Of a stretch of DNA of 64,000 nucleotides, positions 40,743 through 48,977 are shown piece after piece (within the stretch, counting starts at the first letter, position 1; each line of letters starts with the position of its first letter). The translations under genes were made by a program, and so were the position numbers. The notes below the pieces were generated by a model. The model was not told where the DNA came from. It did no database searches and worked only from the letters and a program-made list of their open reading frames with translations. The DNA is from Sphingobacteriia bacterium (GTDB lineage Bacteria; Bacteroidota; Bacteroidia; Chitinophagales; Chitinophagaceae): NCBI GenBank assembly GCA_017304675.1, contig JAFKLS010000017.1, positions 124,001 to 188,000 on the forward strand, given 5' to 3'.

Positions 40743-41133
40743 ATTGCAATACGTTTAAGACCTGCTCATCAATTCTTTTTGGCTTAAAAGTTTTTCTATT
40801 CAGTAGCACCCAAATGCTTTTTGCTGTTGCAAGTACTTTTTCATCTGCCTTTCTGATAATCTCGTAATGCCTGTTCCATGTTGCGGCAGAATAATCGCCG
40901 GTCCATGTTTTTACAATCAATTCATCATTCAGCAATGCACTATGCAAATAATCTATCTCATGCCTTTTCACCACCCACAAAACCTGCTCATCTAATTCTT
41001 TAGAAACAAAAGTTTTCCAATGCGTTAAAGCCGCATCCTGTAACCATTGCACATACACCACATTATTTACATGTTTCAGGCTGTCTAAATGTTTTTCTTC
41101 TACTTTAATTTGTATGGTAAAAAACTTATTCAT
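40741..41133 (-). CDS. 4HBT-family acyl-CoA thioesterase
   Basis: A 130-residue hot-dog-fold thioesterase of the YbgC/4-hydroxybenzoyl-CoA type. The start FFTIQIKVEEKHLDSLKHVNNVVYVQWLQDA carries the D-x-x-x-HVNN-x-x-Y motif, with the catalytic Asp near residue 17 and the HVNN beginning near 21. The long helix and VKTWTGDYSAATWNRHYEI strand follow. Acyl substrate unknown. Its start overlaps the end of rimM by 8 bp (ATG within the rimM tail), so the two are probably translationally coupled. Confidence 0.88.
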   Translation of the reverse strand: MNKFFTIQIKVEEKHLDSLKHVNNVVYVQWLQDAALTHWKTFVSKELDEQVLWVVKRHEIDYLHSALLNDELIVKTWTGDYSAATWNRHYEIIRKADEKVLATAKSIWVLLNRKTFKPKRIDEQVLNVLQ

Positions 41134-41650
41134 TGTTTAAATAAATATCCAGTAAGCCTTCTGGTAATTCAACAATCACTTCATTTTTCTTCCTGTCTAT
41201 TTTTATTAATGATTCTTCGTGCAGCGGAATCATTACTTCCTTACCATTAATTTTTATGGTAACCAGTACCTGGTGGGGCTGTTCAATGACTTCTTCTATC
41301 TTTCCTAAATTTTTTCCTTCATTAATAATGGAAAAGCCGAGCAAAGAAATAGCTGCCTGCTTGGCCGCATAAGATTGAAAAAGTGCCTGCGATATCCAGG
41401 CCTGCTTACCGGTAACAAGTTTTGCCTTTTCCTTCGTGTCTATCCCTTCCAGTTTTATTGCGGTTTCTTCCGAAGTTCTTGCTTTAGAATACTCAACAAA
41501 ATAGGGCAACAGGCTGCCTTTCATCATTTCAATAAAAATAGCTTCGCCTTTTTTAAATTGAGCTTTTTTACCCAGTACGTGTACTAAAATAACCTCTCCT
41601 TTCAGCCCAAAAACGGCAGCAATTTTTCCTACATGAATTTGTTCGTTCAT
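41126..41650 (-). CDS. rimM: Ribosome maturation factor RimM
   Basis: RimM helps assemble the 30S subunit head and binds S19. With start ATG 41650 (MNEQIHVGKIAAVFGLKGEVIL) it has 174 residues. The N-terminal barrel has the GLKGEVIL motif, and the C-terminal PRC-barrel part has NLGKIEEVIEQPHQVLVTIKINGKEVMIPLHEE. It follows rpsP on the same strand but a terminator-like hairpin (41682-41718) sits between them; trmD, its usual partner, is about 14 kb away at 56037. The 3' end overlaps the thioesterase start. Confidence 0.92.
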   Translation of the reverse strand: MNEQIHVGKIAAVFGLKGEVILVHVLGKKAQFKKGEAIFIEMMKGSLLPYFVEYSKARTSEETAIKLEGIDTKEKAKLVTGKQAWISQALFQSYAAKQAAISLLGFSIINEGKNLGKIEEVIEQPHQVLVTIKINGKEVMIPLHEESLIKIDRKKNEVIVELPEGLLDIYLNNE

Positions 41651-41681
41651 AACTACAAAGAGAATACTAATTATGTGAATG

Positions 41682-41718
41682 AAAAAAGCCTTCAATATAT
41701 GAAGGCTTTAATTTTTTT
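41682..41718 (-). terminator. Terminator or attenuator between rpsP and rimM
   Basis: Minus-strand AAAGCCTTCA-TATAT-TGAAGGCTTT followed by TTTC: a ten-base-pair stem plus T-run, located between the rpsP stop and rimM start. Confidence 0.78.
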
Positions 41719-41730
41719 GGCTAAGCAATA

Positions 41731-42174
41731 TTATGCTTCTCCTTCGGCTGCATTGGTTGATTCAACCTTTTTTACAGCAGGTTGAACCCTTCTCTCTCTT
41801 TGTTTTTTCCTATGCTCCTCACTGCGACGTTGTAAGTTGGCTTCATGCTCGGTATGCCACTGCTGGAATTTTATCATTGCAGTTGCATCATCAAACAATC
41901 CCAATTTAACTCCACGTAACAAATGCTTCAGGTATAACACTCCTTTAAAAGAAAGGATTCGGCGAACAGTATCAGTTGGCTGAGCACCTTTGTGCAACCA
42001 ATCTAATGCTTTTTGACGGTCTAACTGAATTGTTGCGGGAACGGTTAAAGGGTTGTAAGTTCCAATTTTTTGAATAAACTTACCATCTCTCGGTGCACGG
42101 GCATCTGCTACTACAATAAAGTAGAAAGGGCGTTTTTTACTGCCGTGTCTTTGTAATCTCATTTTTACTGCCAT
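41731..42174 (-). CDS. rpsP: 30S ribosomal protein S16 (extended form)
   Basis: Ribosomal protein S16 with the standard start [42 protein letters not shown]. At 147 residues it is much longer than the approximately 80-residue enterobacterial form; the C-terminal extension (about 85-147, helical and rich in R, K, E, Q, then [11 protein letters not shown]) is usual for Bacteroidota. It is followed on the same strand by a terminator and rimM. Upstream to ffh there are 162 bp without a recognised feature beyond promoter sequence. Confidence 0.96.
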   Translation of the reverse strand: MAVKMRLQRHGSKKRPFYFIVVADARAPRDGKFIQKIGTYNPLTVPATIQLDRQKALDWLHKGAQPTDTVRRILSFKGVLYLKHLLRGVKLGLFDDATAMIKFQQWHTEHEANLQRRSEEHRKKQRERRVQPAVKKVESTNAAEGEA

Positions 42175-42336
42175 GTTAAATAGACATTTAAAGGCGTTAA
42201 CAAATAGGTTTAAATATGGAGTGCGAAAATAAAAGGAAAATTATTTTCTGCCAAGTTTAAAGGCTAATGTTTTGTTATCATTTGATTATCAACGGTTCTT
42301 TGGTCTTTACAGGAGTCTTTCGTATTCGTAAAGAAT

Positions 42337-43671
42337 TTATTTCCTGCCCATCATTCCTTTCATTCCCGGAAAACCACCCATTGGCATTTTATTCATCATG
42401 CCCATCATTTTCTTCATTTGTTCAAATTGTTTCATAAAAGCATTTACATCATTAATATCTTTTCCGCTTCCTTTGGCAATTCTAAGTTTTCTGCCCTGGT
42501 CTATTAAATCGGGGTTAGCCCTTTCTTCCGGCGTCATACTTTGAATAATGGATTCTATCCCTTTAAAAGCATCATCTTTAATATCAACATCTTTAATGGC
42601 TTTGCCAACACCGGGAATCATACCCATTAAATCTTTGAGGCTACCCATTTTTTTAATCTGTTGCAACTGTTCTAAAAAATCTTGGAAATCGAATTGGTTT
42701 TTCCTGATTTTCTTTTCTAATTTCCTGGCCTGTTCCTCATCAAATTGCTGCTGTGCTTTTTCTACCAACGAGGCAATATCGCCCATGCCTAAAATACGTT
42801 GGGCCATACGTTCAGGATAAAATACATCCAACGCATCCATTTTTTCGCCACTGCTCATAAACTTGATCGGCTTATTAACAGTGTATTTAATAGAAAGTGC
42901 CGCACCGCCTCTTGTATCTCCATCCAATTTGGTTAACACTACGCCGCTGAAATCTAATCTGTCGTTAAAAGCTTTTGCAGTGTTTACTGCATCCTGCCCG
43001 GTCATAGAATCTACAACAAACAATATTTCTGTTGGGCTTACAGCAGCTTTAATATTGGCTACTTCGGTCATCATCACCTCATCAACAGCCAAACGGCCTG
43101 CTGTATCTATGATAATTACATTTTTATTTTTTGTTTTTGCTTCTTTAATAGCATTTTGAGCAATTAGAACTGCATCTTTGGTTTCCGGCTCTTTGTAAAT
43201 ATCCACACCAATTTGTTCGGCAAGAACGGTTAACTGGTCAATAGCCGCAGGGCGATAAATATCGGCAGCAACCACCAAAGGAGATTTGCCTTTTTGGGTT
43301 TTTAAATAATGGGCCAGCTTTCCTGTAAAAGTTGTTTTACCGCTACCTTGTAAACCTGCTATTAAAATAATGGCAGGATTGCCAGAGATATTGAACTCTT
43401 CTGCTGTTCCACCCATTAAATCTGTTAATTCGTCCTGAACAATTTTTACCATTAACTGACCCGGACTAACGGAGGTAAGTACTTTTTCGCCCAGTGCTTT
43501 TTCTTTTACTTTATCAGTAAACTCTTTGGCAATCTTAAAGTTTACATCCGCATCAATCAATGCACGGCGGATATCTTTAATGGTATTGGCAATGTTTAGA
43601 TCGGTAATGCGCCCCTGGCCTTTAATATTCTTGAAAGCACCTTCTAAACGCTCTTGTAAATTATTGAACAT
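42337..43671 (-). CDS. ffh: Signal recognition particle protein Ffh
   Basis: GTPase of the signal recognition particle, which delivers nascent membrane proteins to FtsY. The 444-residue protein has the N domain (1-95), the G1 loop GLQGSGKTT at 106-114, DTAGR (about 190-194), TKLDGDTRGGAAL and GTP-specific residues, then a Met-rich M domain with SIIQSMTPEE and a tail MMGMMNKMPMGGFPGMKGMMGRK, which binds SRP RNA and signal peptides. No SRP RNA gene was recognised nearby. It follows rpoD on the same strand, with a terminator between. Confidence 0.97.
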   Translation of the reverse strand: MFNNLQERLEGAFKNIKGQGRITDLNIANTIKDIRRALIDADVNFKIAKEFTDKVKEKALGEKVLTSVSPGQLMVKIVQDELTDLMGGTAEEFNISGNPAIILIAGLQGSGKTTFTGKLAHYLKTQKGKSPLVVAADIYRPAAIDQLTVLAEQIGVDIYKEPETKDAVLIAQNAIKEAKTKNKNVIIIDTAGRLAVDEVMMTEVANIKAAVSPTEILFVVDSMTGQDAVNTAKAFNDRLDFSGVVLTKLDGDTRGGAALSIKYTVNKPIKFMSSGEKMDALDVFYPERMAQRILGMGDIASLVEKAQQQFDEEQARKLEKKIRKNQFDFQDFLEQLQQIKKMGSLKDLMGMIPGVGKAIKDVDIKDDAFKGIESIIQSMTPEERANPDLIDQGRKLRIAKGSGKDINDVNAFMKQFEQMKKMMGMMNKMPMGGFPGMKGMMGRK

Positions 43672-43693
43672 GAACTACTGGTTTGGTATGCAA

Positions 43694-43720
43694 ATAAAAA
43701 AGTGAACCTGAAGTTCACTT
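43694..43720 (-). terminator. Terminator after rpoD
   Basis: On the minus strand AAGTGAAC-TTCAG-GTTCACTT followed by TTTTAT, between the rpoD stop (43751) and ffh start (43671). Confidence 0.8.
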
Positions 43721-43750
43721 AAATAAGGTTGCAAATATAGTATTTGAATA

Positions 43751-44617
43751 TTAACCAAGATATACCCTCAGTTGCTTGCAGCGGCTGGTGGAACGAAGTT
43801 TGGTAATGGCTTTGTCTTTTATTTGCCTTACCCTTTCCCTGGTGAGGTTAAACCGGGCGCCAATATCTTCAAGACTGAGCGACTCATTTGTTCCAATCCC
43901 AAAAAAATAACAGAGCACAGCCTTCTGCCTGTCTGTTAAGGCCAACATACTTCTTTCAATTTCTTTTTTTAAGGATTCGTGGTGCTCCAGGCGTTCATCT
44001 GCCTTCTCTGCATTGTCATTAATCATTACATCCATCAGGGTATTATCTTCTCCTTCACCCAAAGGAGTATCCATGCTTACATGGCGGGTATTTACATTTA
44101 ATGTAGCTGTAATTTCGTCAATATCCATTTCTAAAACAGAGGCCAATTCTTCCGGAGAAGGTTCTCTTTCAAACTCCTGTTCTAATTGCTGAAATGCTTT
44201 GCTGATGCGGTTTGTAAGCCCAACCTTATTTAAGGGCAAGCGTACAATTCTGCTCTGTTCTGCCAAAGCCTGTAAAATGGATTGACGTATCCACCACACA
44301 GCATAAGAAATAAATTTAAATCCTCTCGTTTCATCAAACCGCAGCGCTGCTTTTATCAATCCCAAATTACCTTCATTAATAAGATCCGACAGGGTGAGCC
44401 CCTGGTTTTGGTATTGTTTTGCCACAGAAACAACAAAGCGTAAATTGGCTTTCACAAGGCGATCCAGTGCACGTTGATCCCCATTTTTTATTTTCAGGGC
44501 CAATTGTACTTCTTCTTCAGGACTAATCAGATCTACCTTGCCAATTTCCTGCAAGTATTTTTCAAGGCTTTGGCTTTCGCGGTTGGTAATAGATTTGGAG
44601 ATCTTGAGTTGACGCAT
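43751..44617 (-). CDS. rpoD: Primary RNA polymerase sigma factor (Bacteroidota type)
   Basis: The housekeeping sigma-70 factor. It has 288 residues, starting [26 protein letters not shown], and lacks region 1.1, as in other Bacteroidota. Region 2 has [34 protein letters not shown] and the [13 protein letters not shown] segment, region 3 follows, and region 4 has [29 protein letters not shown]. It is expected to recognise TTTG/TAnnTTTG promoters, such as those noted in this window. Another ATG lies two codons upstream (44623); homologues begin at the MRQLKI methionine. Confidence 0.96.
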   Translation of the reverse strand: MRQLKISKSITNRESQSLEKYLQEIGKVDLISPEEEVQLALKIKNGDQRALDRLVKANLRFVVSVAKQYQNQGLTLSDLINEGNLGLIKAALRFDETRGFKFISYAVWWIRQSILQALAEQSRIVRLPLNKVGLTNRISKAFQQLEQEFEREPSPEELASVLEMDIDEITATLNVNTRHVSMDTPLGEGEDNTLMDVMINDNAEKADERLEHHESLKKEIERSMLALTDRQKAVLCYFFGIGTNESLSLEDIGARFNLTRERVRQIKDKAITKLRSTSRCKQLRVYLG

Positions 44618-44775
44618 ACTCATATTAAAGGTTTTTTTAGTTTAGTGTTGGTTTGGGTTGACTGATTCACCGCGTCTCGTGCACATAGCAATTTAAGTAA
44701 TTTAAGAACCGAAAATCAAAAAAGGTATATTTTTTCTTGCTTAAAATCTTAAAAGCCCTTATTTACAAAAAAACA

Positions 44776-44806
44776 TTTGGTGGGTTGGTATTATTTAATA
44801 TTATTG
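44776..44806 (+). promoter_or_regulatory. Promoter of the START-like gene
   Basis: -33 TTTG (44776-44779), 19-base spacer and -7 TATTATTG (44799-44806, one mismatch to TAnnTTTG). The ATG follows 40 bases later. Confidence 0.5.
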
Positions 44807-44846
44807 CAAACCTCTGCGGGAAGCAGTGAGCCACAAAGTTTAAGAG

Positions 44847-45230
44847 ATGAGTAAAAAGCAATTGTATACATTGGAATTTAAAGTGCGTTGTTCCCCAACC
44901 ATTTTATATGAATTTTTAAGCACACCTGCGGGTTTACAGGAGTGGTTTGCCGATAAAGTAGATGAATGGGATGGCGTTTTCAGTTTTAGCTGGGGAGGCG
45001 GTGTGCCTGATAAAGCCAAGATTCTTGACCAGGAAGAAGATCATTTTGTAAAATACCACTGGTTGCACAGTGAAAAAGGCGAGTATTTTGAATTTAGAAT
45101 TGAAAAAACGGAAATATCTAATCAAACCATACTGGTGATATCAGATTTTGCTGAAAAAAGTGAGATTAAAGATCAAAGCCAATTGTGGGGATACCAGGTG
45201 AAAGAATTGTTTCACCGCCTTGGAAATTAA
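44847..45230 (+). CDS. START-like (AHSA1-type) domain protein
   Basis: A 127-residue single-domain protein of the START/Bet v1-like fold. Segments LEFKVRCSPTILYEFLSTPAGLQEWFADKV and HWLHSEKGEYFEFRIEKTEI, with a final amphipathic helix QLWGYQVKELFHRLGN, are characteristic of the small START-like proteins common in Bacteroidota. Their ligands are unknown. Its stop overlaps the stop of the convergent gene by 4 bp, and its terminator (45241-45273) is placed within the coding region of that gene. Confidence 0.85.
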   Translation: MSKKQLYTLEFKVRCSPTILYEFLSTPAGLQEWFADKVDEWDGVFSFSWGGGVPDKAKILDQEEDHFVKYHWLHSEKGEYFEFRIEKTEISNQTILVISDFAEKSEIKDQSQLWGYQVKELFHRLGN

Positions 45231-45796
45231 AATTGTGAGATTAGCTGATGGAATGCATCAGCTAATTTTTTTTCTGCACTCTCCCATTCCGATAAATTTA
45301 ATTTTTTAGCAAGCTTAATAAAAGGCAATTCCATCGCCTCGGTTAATGTTATTGCAGAAAGAGGGCTATAGTTATTGGCTCCAAAGTGGTGCTGCCATTC
45401 TGCTTCATTCACACAAACAAACCATTCTTCCTGTTGCAGGAAAGGGTACAATAAAGCAAAATATTGCTGATATCTTCCTTTTAACTGTAATGTGATACTG
45501 AAAAAGTTACCCCACCAAAAAAAAGTTCTGATGGCAAAAAAGTTTTCTTCTTTAAAATATCTTGGATAATCGAGCATTACCCACGGAAGCCCCTCATAAA
45601 ACTCTCCTCTTGAAATTTTAGGGCTTTGTTTTAAAACTTCTTCCGGTATTCCTGCATTAGAGGCATGCGTTTTATATTGTTCGCTCAAGTGCCCAAACAA
45701 TGCATACACTTTTTCAATGATGCGGTTTTTTGTTAAAATCCATTCCGCATTATTTACCAATTCCATTTCAGCCAACGAAAGTTTTACATTTGCCAT
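45227..45796 (-). CDS. Conserved protein of unknown function
   Basis: A 189-residue, apparently cytoplasmic protein without signal peptide or membrane helix. I do not recognise a characterised family. It is rich in aromatic residues, for example GEFYEGLPWVMLDYPRYF and FFAIRTFFWWGNFFSITLQL, and has helical ends (LSEWESAEKKLADAFHQLISQF). This looks like a conserved family restricted to Bacteroidota, but that is an impression, not a search. The gene is divergent from the LptF/LptG permease across 49 bp and convergent with the START-like gene. Confidence 0.7.
   Translation of the reverse strand: MANVKLSLAEMELVNNAEWILTKNRIIEKVYALFGHLSEQYKTHASNAGIPEEVLKQSPKISRGEFYEGLPWVMLDYPRYFKEENFFAIRTFFWWGNFFSITLQLKGRYQQYFALLYPFLQQEEWFVCVNEAEWQHHFGANNYSPLSAITLTEAMELPFIKLAKKLNLSEWESAEKKLADAFHQLISQF
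45241..45273 (+). terminator. Strong terminator inside the end of the convergent gene
   Basis: TTAGCTGATG-GAATG-CATCAGCTAA followed by eight T. It lies 10 bp after the START-like stop but within the coding sequence of the minus-strand gene 45227-45796. Confidence 0.85.
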
Positions 45797-45845
45797 GCCA
45801 TAAAATTAAACATCAGTTCGTTTTAAACTTAGTTAGATCGTTGCA

Positions 45846-47273
45846 GTGATTAAAAAATTAGACATACTCGTTCTCCGGGCATTCATAGGGCCTTTCCTTG
45901 CTACATTCTTAATCGCCGTTTTTGTTCTGGTACTTCAGTTTTTCTGGGTGTACCTCGACGATTTTGTAGGTAAAGGTTTAGATTTTGGTACTTTACTTTA
46001 CCTGGTGGGTATGGTGGCAATACACTGGGTACCCTTGGCATTACCCCTGGCATTATTGCTCTCTTCTATTATGACCTTTGGTAATTTGGGAGAAACTTTT
46101 GAAATAGTTGCCATTAAAGCCGCAGGTATACCACTATTACGTTTTATGCGGCCATTGCTTATCACATCTATCATCATCAGCGGTATTGCATTTGTATTCG
46201 CCAATAACATCATTCCTTTTGCAGAGTTAAAACTCGATGCCCTGAAATACGATATTATTGTAGCCAAACCTGCATTTGATATTAAAGAAGGTGTTTTCTA
46301 CAATAAGATAGATGGTTATATTATAAAAATCGGAAAGAAAGAAAAAGACGACAGTACTATCCGGAATATTGTTATTTACGAAAAAAGTTATGGGCTACAG
46401 GATAATCTGTTAACCGCCGAAAGCGGCATTATGCGAACATCTGCCGATAAAAAATTCCTTGAATTTATTTTAAAGAATGGCTATCGTTACCAGGAAAGAG
46501 GCGTAAGGCAAACGTTGAATACAGATTTTATTAAAACAGGTTTTAAAGAATATAAAAAGGTTTTTGATCTGAAAACCTTTCAAATGAGTAAAACGAACGA
46601 CAGTACTTTTTATAATCCTAAAATCTTAAGTGTTCGTCAATTAGATAAGACTATCGACTCTCTGCATCATTTGCAAAAATTTTATTTAAAGAGAGCCTCT
46701 ACAGAATTAGACCCCTACCTGGTGTTTATAAAATACAAAGACTCTTCCTGGCCCAGGAAAGACACCGCATTGTTGAATAAATATTTTGCAAAGAACAATA
46801 TACCAGATACTCAGCGAATTGCTATTTACGACAGGGTATATAACCAGGTAAGTGTTATAAAAGATAATTACAGGATTATTAATGATGATTTTAATAATAA
46901 AATGCTCTCGTTACGGCTACACGATATTGAATGGCACAGAAAATTTGCCCTAAGCTTTGCCTGCATTATTTTATTTTTAATAGGCGCTCCTTTAGGCTCC
47001 ATTATCAGAAAAGGCGGCCTTGGTTCGCCGCTGGTATTTGCCATCGTGTTTTTTGTGCTGTTTCATCTATTAAACACTTTTGGCGAAAAATTTGCGAGAG
47101 AAGGCGTTACCGGAGTAGTTACCGGCATGTGGCTTTCATCTTTTATACTACTGCCCGTAGGCATATTTCTAATTTATAAAGCCATGAGAGACTCCCAATT
47201 ATTTAACCGGGAATTCTATTACCGTTTCTTCAGAACATTAAAATCTCTCATTAACTTTAATAAATCTGAATAA
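45846..47273 (+). CDS. LptF/LptG-family permease
   Basis: A 475-residue inner-membrane protein of the LptFG family, which with LptB moves lipopolysaccharide from the inner membrane to the Lpt bridge. N-terminal helices (about 12-33, 49-78 and 96-117) surround the coupling segment SSIMTFGNLGETFEIVAIKAAGI, a periplasmic beta-jellyroll occupies about 130-360, and three helices close the protein (FALSFACIILFLIGAPLGSIIRKGG onward). The start is GTG 45846; no ATG lies nearby and the N-terminus IKKLDILVLRAFIGPF fits the family. It follows divergently from the unknown gene 45227-45796. The second permease partner is not in the window. Confidence 0.9.
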   Translation: MIKKLDILVLRAFIGPFLATFLIAVFVLVLQFFWVYLDDFVGKGLDFGTLLYLVGMVAIHWVPLALPLALLLSSIMTFGNLGETFEIVAIKAAGIPLLRFMRPLLITSIIISGIAFVFANNIIPFAELKLDALKYDIIVAKPAFDIKEGVFYNKIDGYIIKIGKKEKDDSTIRNIVIYEKSYGLQDNLLTAESGIMRTSADKKFLEFILKNGYRYQERGVRQTLNTDFIKTGFKEYKKVFDLKTFQMSKTNDSTFYNPKILSVRQLDKTIDSLHHLQKFYLKRASTELDPYLVFIKYKDSSWPRKDTALLNKYFAKNNIPDTQRIAIYDRVYNQVSVIKDNYRIINDDFNNKMLSLRLHDIEWHRKFALSFACIILFLIGAPLGSIIRKGGLGSPLVFAIVFFVLFHLLNTFGEKFAREGVTGVVTGMWLSSFILLPVGIFLIYKAMRDSQLFNREFYYRFFRTLKSLINFNKSE

Positions 47274-47291
47274 CCAAAAAAAACCCAGTAT

Positions 47292-48029
47292 ATGAGCACC
47301 ACAAAAAACAGCCGCAGAGAGTTTATTATAACTACCGGCAAAGCATCGCTTGCTCTTGGTTTATCTGCAACGGCTTTATCTTCTCTGGCTTCTGGTTCCG
47401 AAAAAAAGTATGGCCGGGGAATACCATTTACACAACAGCCATTGCCTTATGCATATAAAGATTTAGAAGTAGCCATTGATGCTTTAACAATGGAAATTCA
47501 CTACAGCAAACATGCCGCAGCATATGCCAAAAATCTTTCGGAGGCCGTTGTTGCTGAAAAAATCGACACAACAGCCGGCCTTGAAAATCTATTGGCAAAA
47601 GTTTCAAAATATTCTACAAAAGTTCGCAACAATGGCGGAGGCCATTGGAACCACGAATTTTTCTGGAACAGTATGGCCCCACACTCAATTGCAAAACCAG
47701 ATGGCGCATTGGGCGGCGCCATTACCAAAGATTTTGGCTCTTTCGAAGCTTTTAAAACACAGTTTACAGATGCCGGTAAAAACAGGTTTGGCAGTGGCTG
47801 GGCGTGGCTGGTTAAAACAAATGATGGCAAACTGGTTATCGGCTCTACACCCAACCAGGATAATCCTTTAATGGATATAAGTGATTTAAAGGGAACACCA
47901 TTATTAGGATTGGATGTTTGGGAACACGCTTACTACCTCCGCTACCAGAACAGAAGGCCCGATTATATTAATGCCTGGTGGAATGTAGTAAACTGGGAAA
48001 TTGTTCAAAAAAGATTTGAAACTATGTAA
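47292..48029 (+). CDS. Tat-exported Fe/Mn superoxide dismutase
   Basis: A 245-residue superoxide dismutase. It begins with a twin-arginine signal (Ser7-Arg-Arg-Glu-Phe11, then [23 protein letters not shown]), so it is predicted to be exported folded. The enzyme starts near residue 43 ([16 protein letters not shown]). Metal ligands are His70, His121 ([10 protein letters not shown]), Asp208 and His212 ([12 protein letters not shown]). Whether iron or manganese is used cannot be decided safely. Most bacterial FeMn-SODs lack a signal, so an exported form is noteworthy. It is directly followed by dps- and osmC-type genes, forming an oxidative-stress cluster. Confidence 0.93.
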   Translation: MSTTKNSRREFIITTGKASLALGLSATALSSLASGSEKKYGRGIPFTQQPLPYAYKDLEVAIDALTMEIHYSKHAAAYAKNLSEAVVAEKIDTTAGLENLLAKVSKYSTKVRNNGGGHWNHEFFWNSMAPHSIAKPDGALGGAITKDFGSFEAFKTQFTDAGKNRFGSGWAWLVKTNDGKLVIGSTPNQDNPLMDISDLKGTPLLGLDVWEHAYYLRYQNRRPDYINAWWNVVNWEIVQKRFETM

Positions 48030-48039
48030 AAGCAATAGC

Positions 48040-48519
48040 ATGAAAAATACAAATGCAATTGGATTGGATATAAAAAAAGCAGAGAAGCTTGCAAATAAGC
48101 TCAACTATTTGCTGGCCAATTATTCTATTTTTTACCAGAATGTAAGAGGCTACCATTGGAATATCAGGGGCGAAAAATTTTTTGAATTACACTTAAAATT
48201 CGAAGAGCTATATAATGATCTTTTATTAAAAATAGATGAAATAGCCGAACGCATATTAACCCTGGGCTATGCTCCGGATCATAACTATTCAGGATATAAA
48301 AAAATATCGCAGGTGGCAGAAAGCTCTCAGGTTACCGATGGATTAAAAGCGGTAACAGATATTCTGAATTCGTTTAAAATAACCATTTCTTTACAAAGGG
48401 AACTACTCATATTATCTGCCGATGCAAATGATGAGGGAACCAATGCTTTAATGAGTGATTATATTAGGGCACAGGAAAAACTGGTATGGATGTATTCAGC
48501 CTTTCTTAACAAAAAATAA
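48040..48519 (+). CDS. dps: Dps-family ferritin-like protein
   Basis: A 159-residue Dps protein, which builds a dodecamer that oxidises iron with peroxide and stores it, protecting DNA. The family signature is NYSIFYQNVRGYHWNIRGEKFFELHLKFEELYNDLLLKIDEIAERI with the ferroxidase residues His, Asp and Glu spaced as H-x11-D-x3-E. Start ATG 48040 (MKNTNAIGLDIKKAEKLANKL) follows the SOD stop by 10 bp; the frame open to 48001 would overlap the SOD gene. It lies between SOD and the OsmC-family gene. Confidence 0.92.
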   Translation: MKNTNAIGLDIKKAEKLANKLNYLLANYSIFYQNVRGYHWNIRGEKFFELHLKFEELYNDLLLKIDEIAERILTLGYAPDHNYSGYKKISQVAESSQVTDGLKAVTDILNSFKITISLQRELLILSADANDEGTNALMSDYIRAQEKLVWMYSAFLNKK

Positions 48520-48536
48520 CAAACAGAGAAATTATT

Positions 48537-48947
48537 ATGAAAGCAACAGCTAAGTGGGTAAACAAATTAGCATTTGATGCAACCAGCGATAACCACCATA
48601 CAGTAAGAATAGATACAACAGTGGAAGGGGGAAGTTTAAATAGCGGCATGAGCCCAAAACAAATGGTACTGGCTGCTGCCTGTGCATGCAGTGGTATGGA
48701 TGTAGTGAGTATTCTCGACAAAATGAGAGTTGCTTACACTAAAATTGAAATTGAAGCAGAAGCAGAACAAACGGAAGATCATCCCAAAGTATTCAAATAC
48801 ATTAACATGAAATACAGGGCCGATATTGCTGTAGAAGATATTGATAAGCTAAAAAAAGCAGCGCAATTATCGCAGGAGAAATACTGCGGGGTATCTATTA
48901 TGCTTCAAAAACACTGCGCTATTCAGTATACGGTTGAAGTATTATAA
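48537..48947 (+). CDS. OsmC/Ohr-family peroxidase
   Basis: A 136-residue protein of the OsmC/Ohr fold, thiol peroxidases for organic hydroperoxides. The two conserved cysteines are in AACACSGMDVVSIL (near residue 52) and EKYCGVSIML (near 118). The neighbouring Arg usually needed for the active site could not be confirmed by eye. It lies 17 bp downstream of dps and 30 bp before the CDF transporter, suggesting a four-gene transcript for peroxide, superoxide and metal handling. Confidence 0.88.
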   Translation: MKATAKWVNKLAFDATSDNHHTVRIDTTVEGGSLNSGMSPKQMVLAAACACSGMDVVSILDKMRVAYTKIEIEAEAEQTEDHPKVFKYINMKYRADIAVEDIDKLKKAAQLSQEKYCGVSIMLQKHCAIQYTVEVL

Positions 48948-48977
48948 ATATATTTTCCTTTCACAAAAAAACAATCG

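Noticed and set aside
44624..44775. Promoter of rpoD on the minus strand
   Set aside because: A TTTG and a TAAATTGC with about 21 bases between exist, but two mismatches make the call too weak to list.
47501..47871. Open frames of about 120 residues on both strands within the SOD gene
   Set aside because: They lie inside a confident gene and show no family motif.
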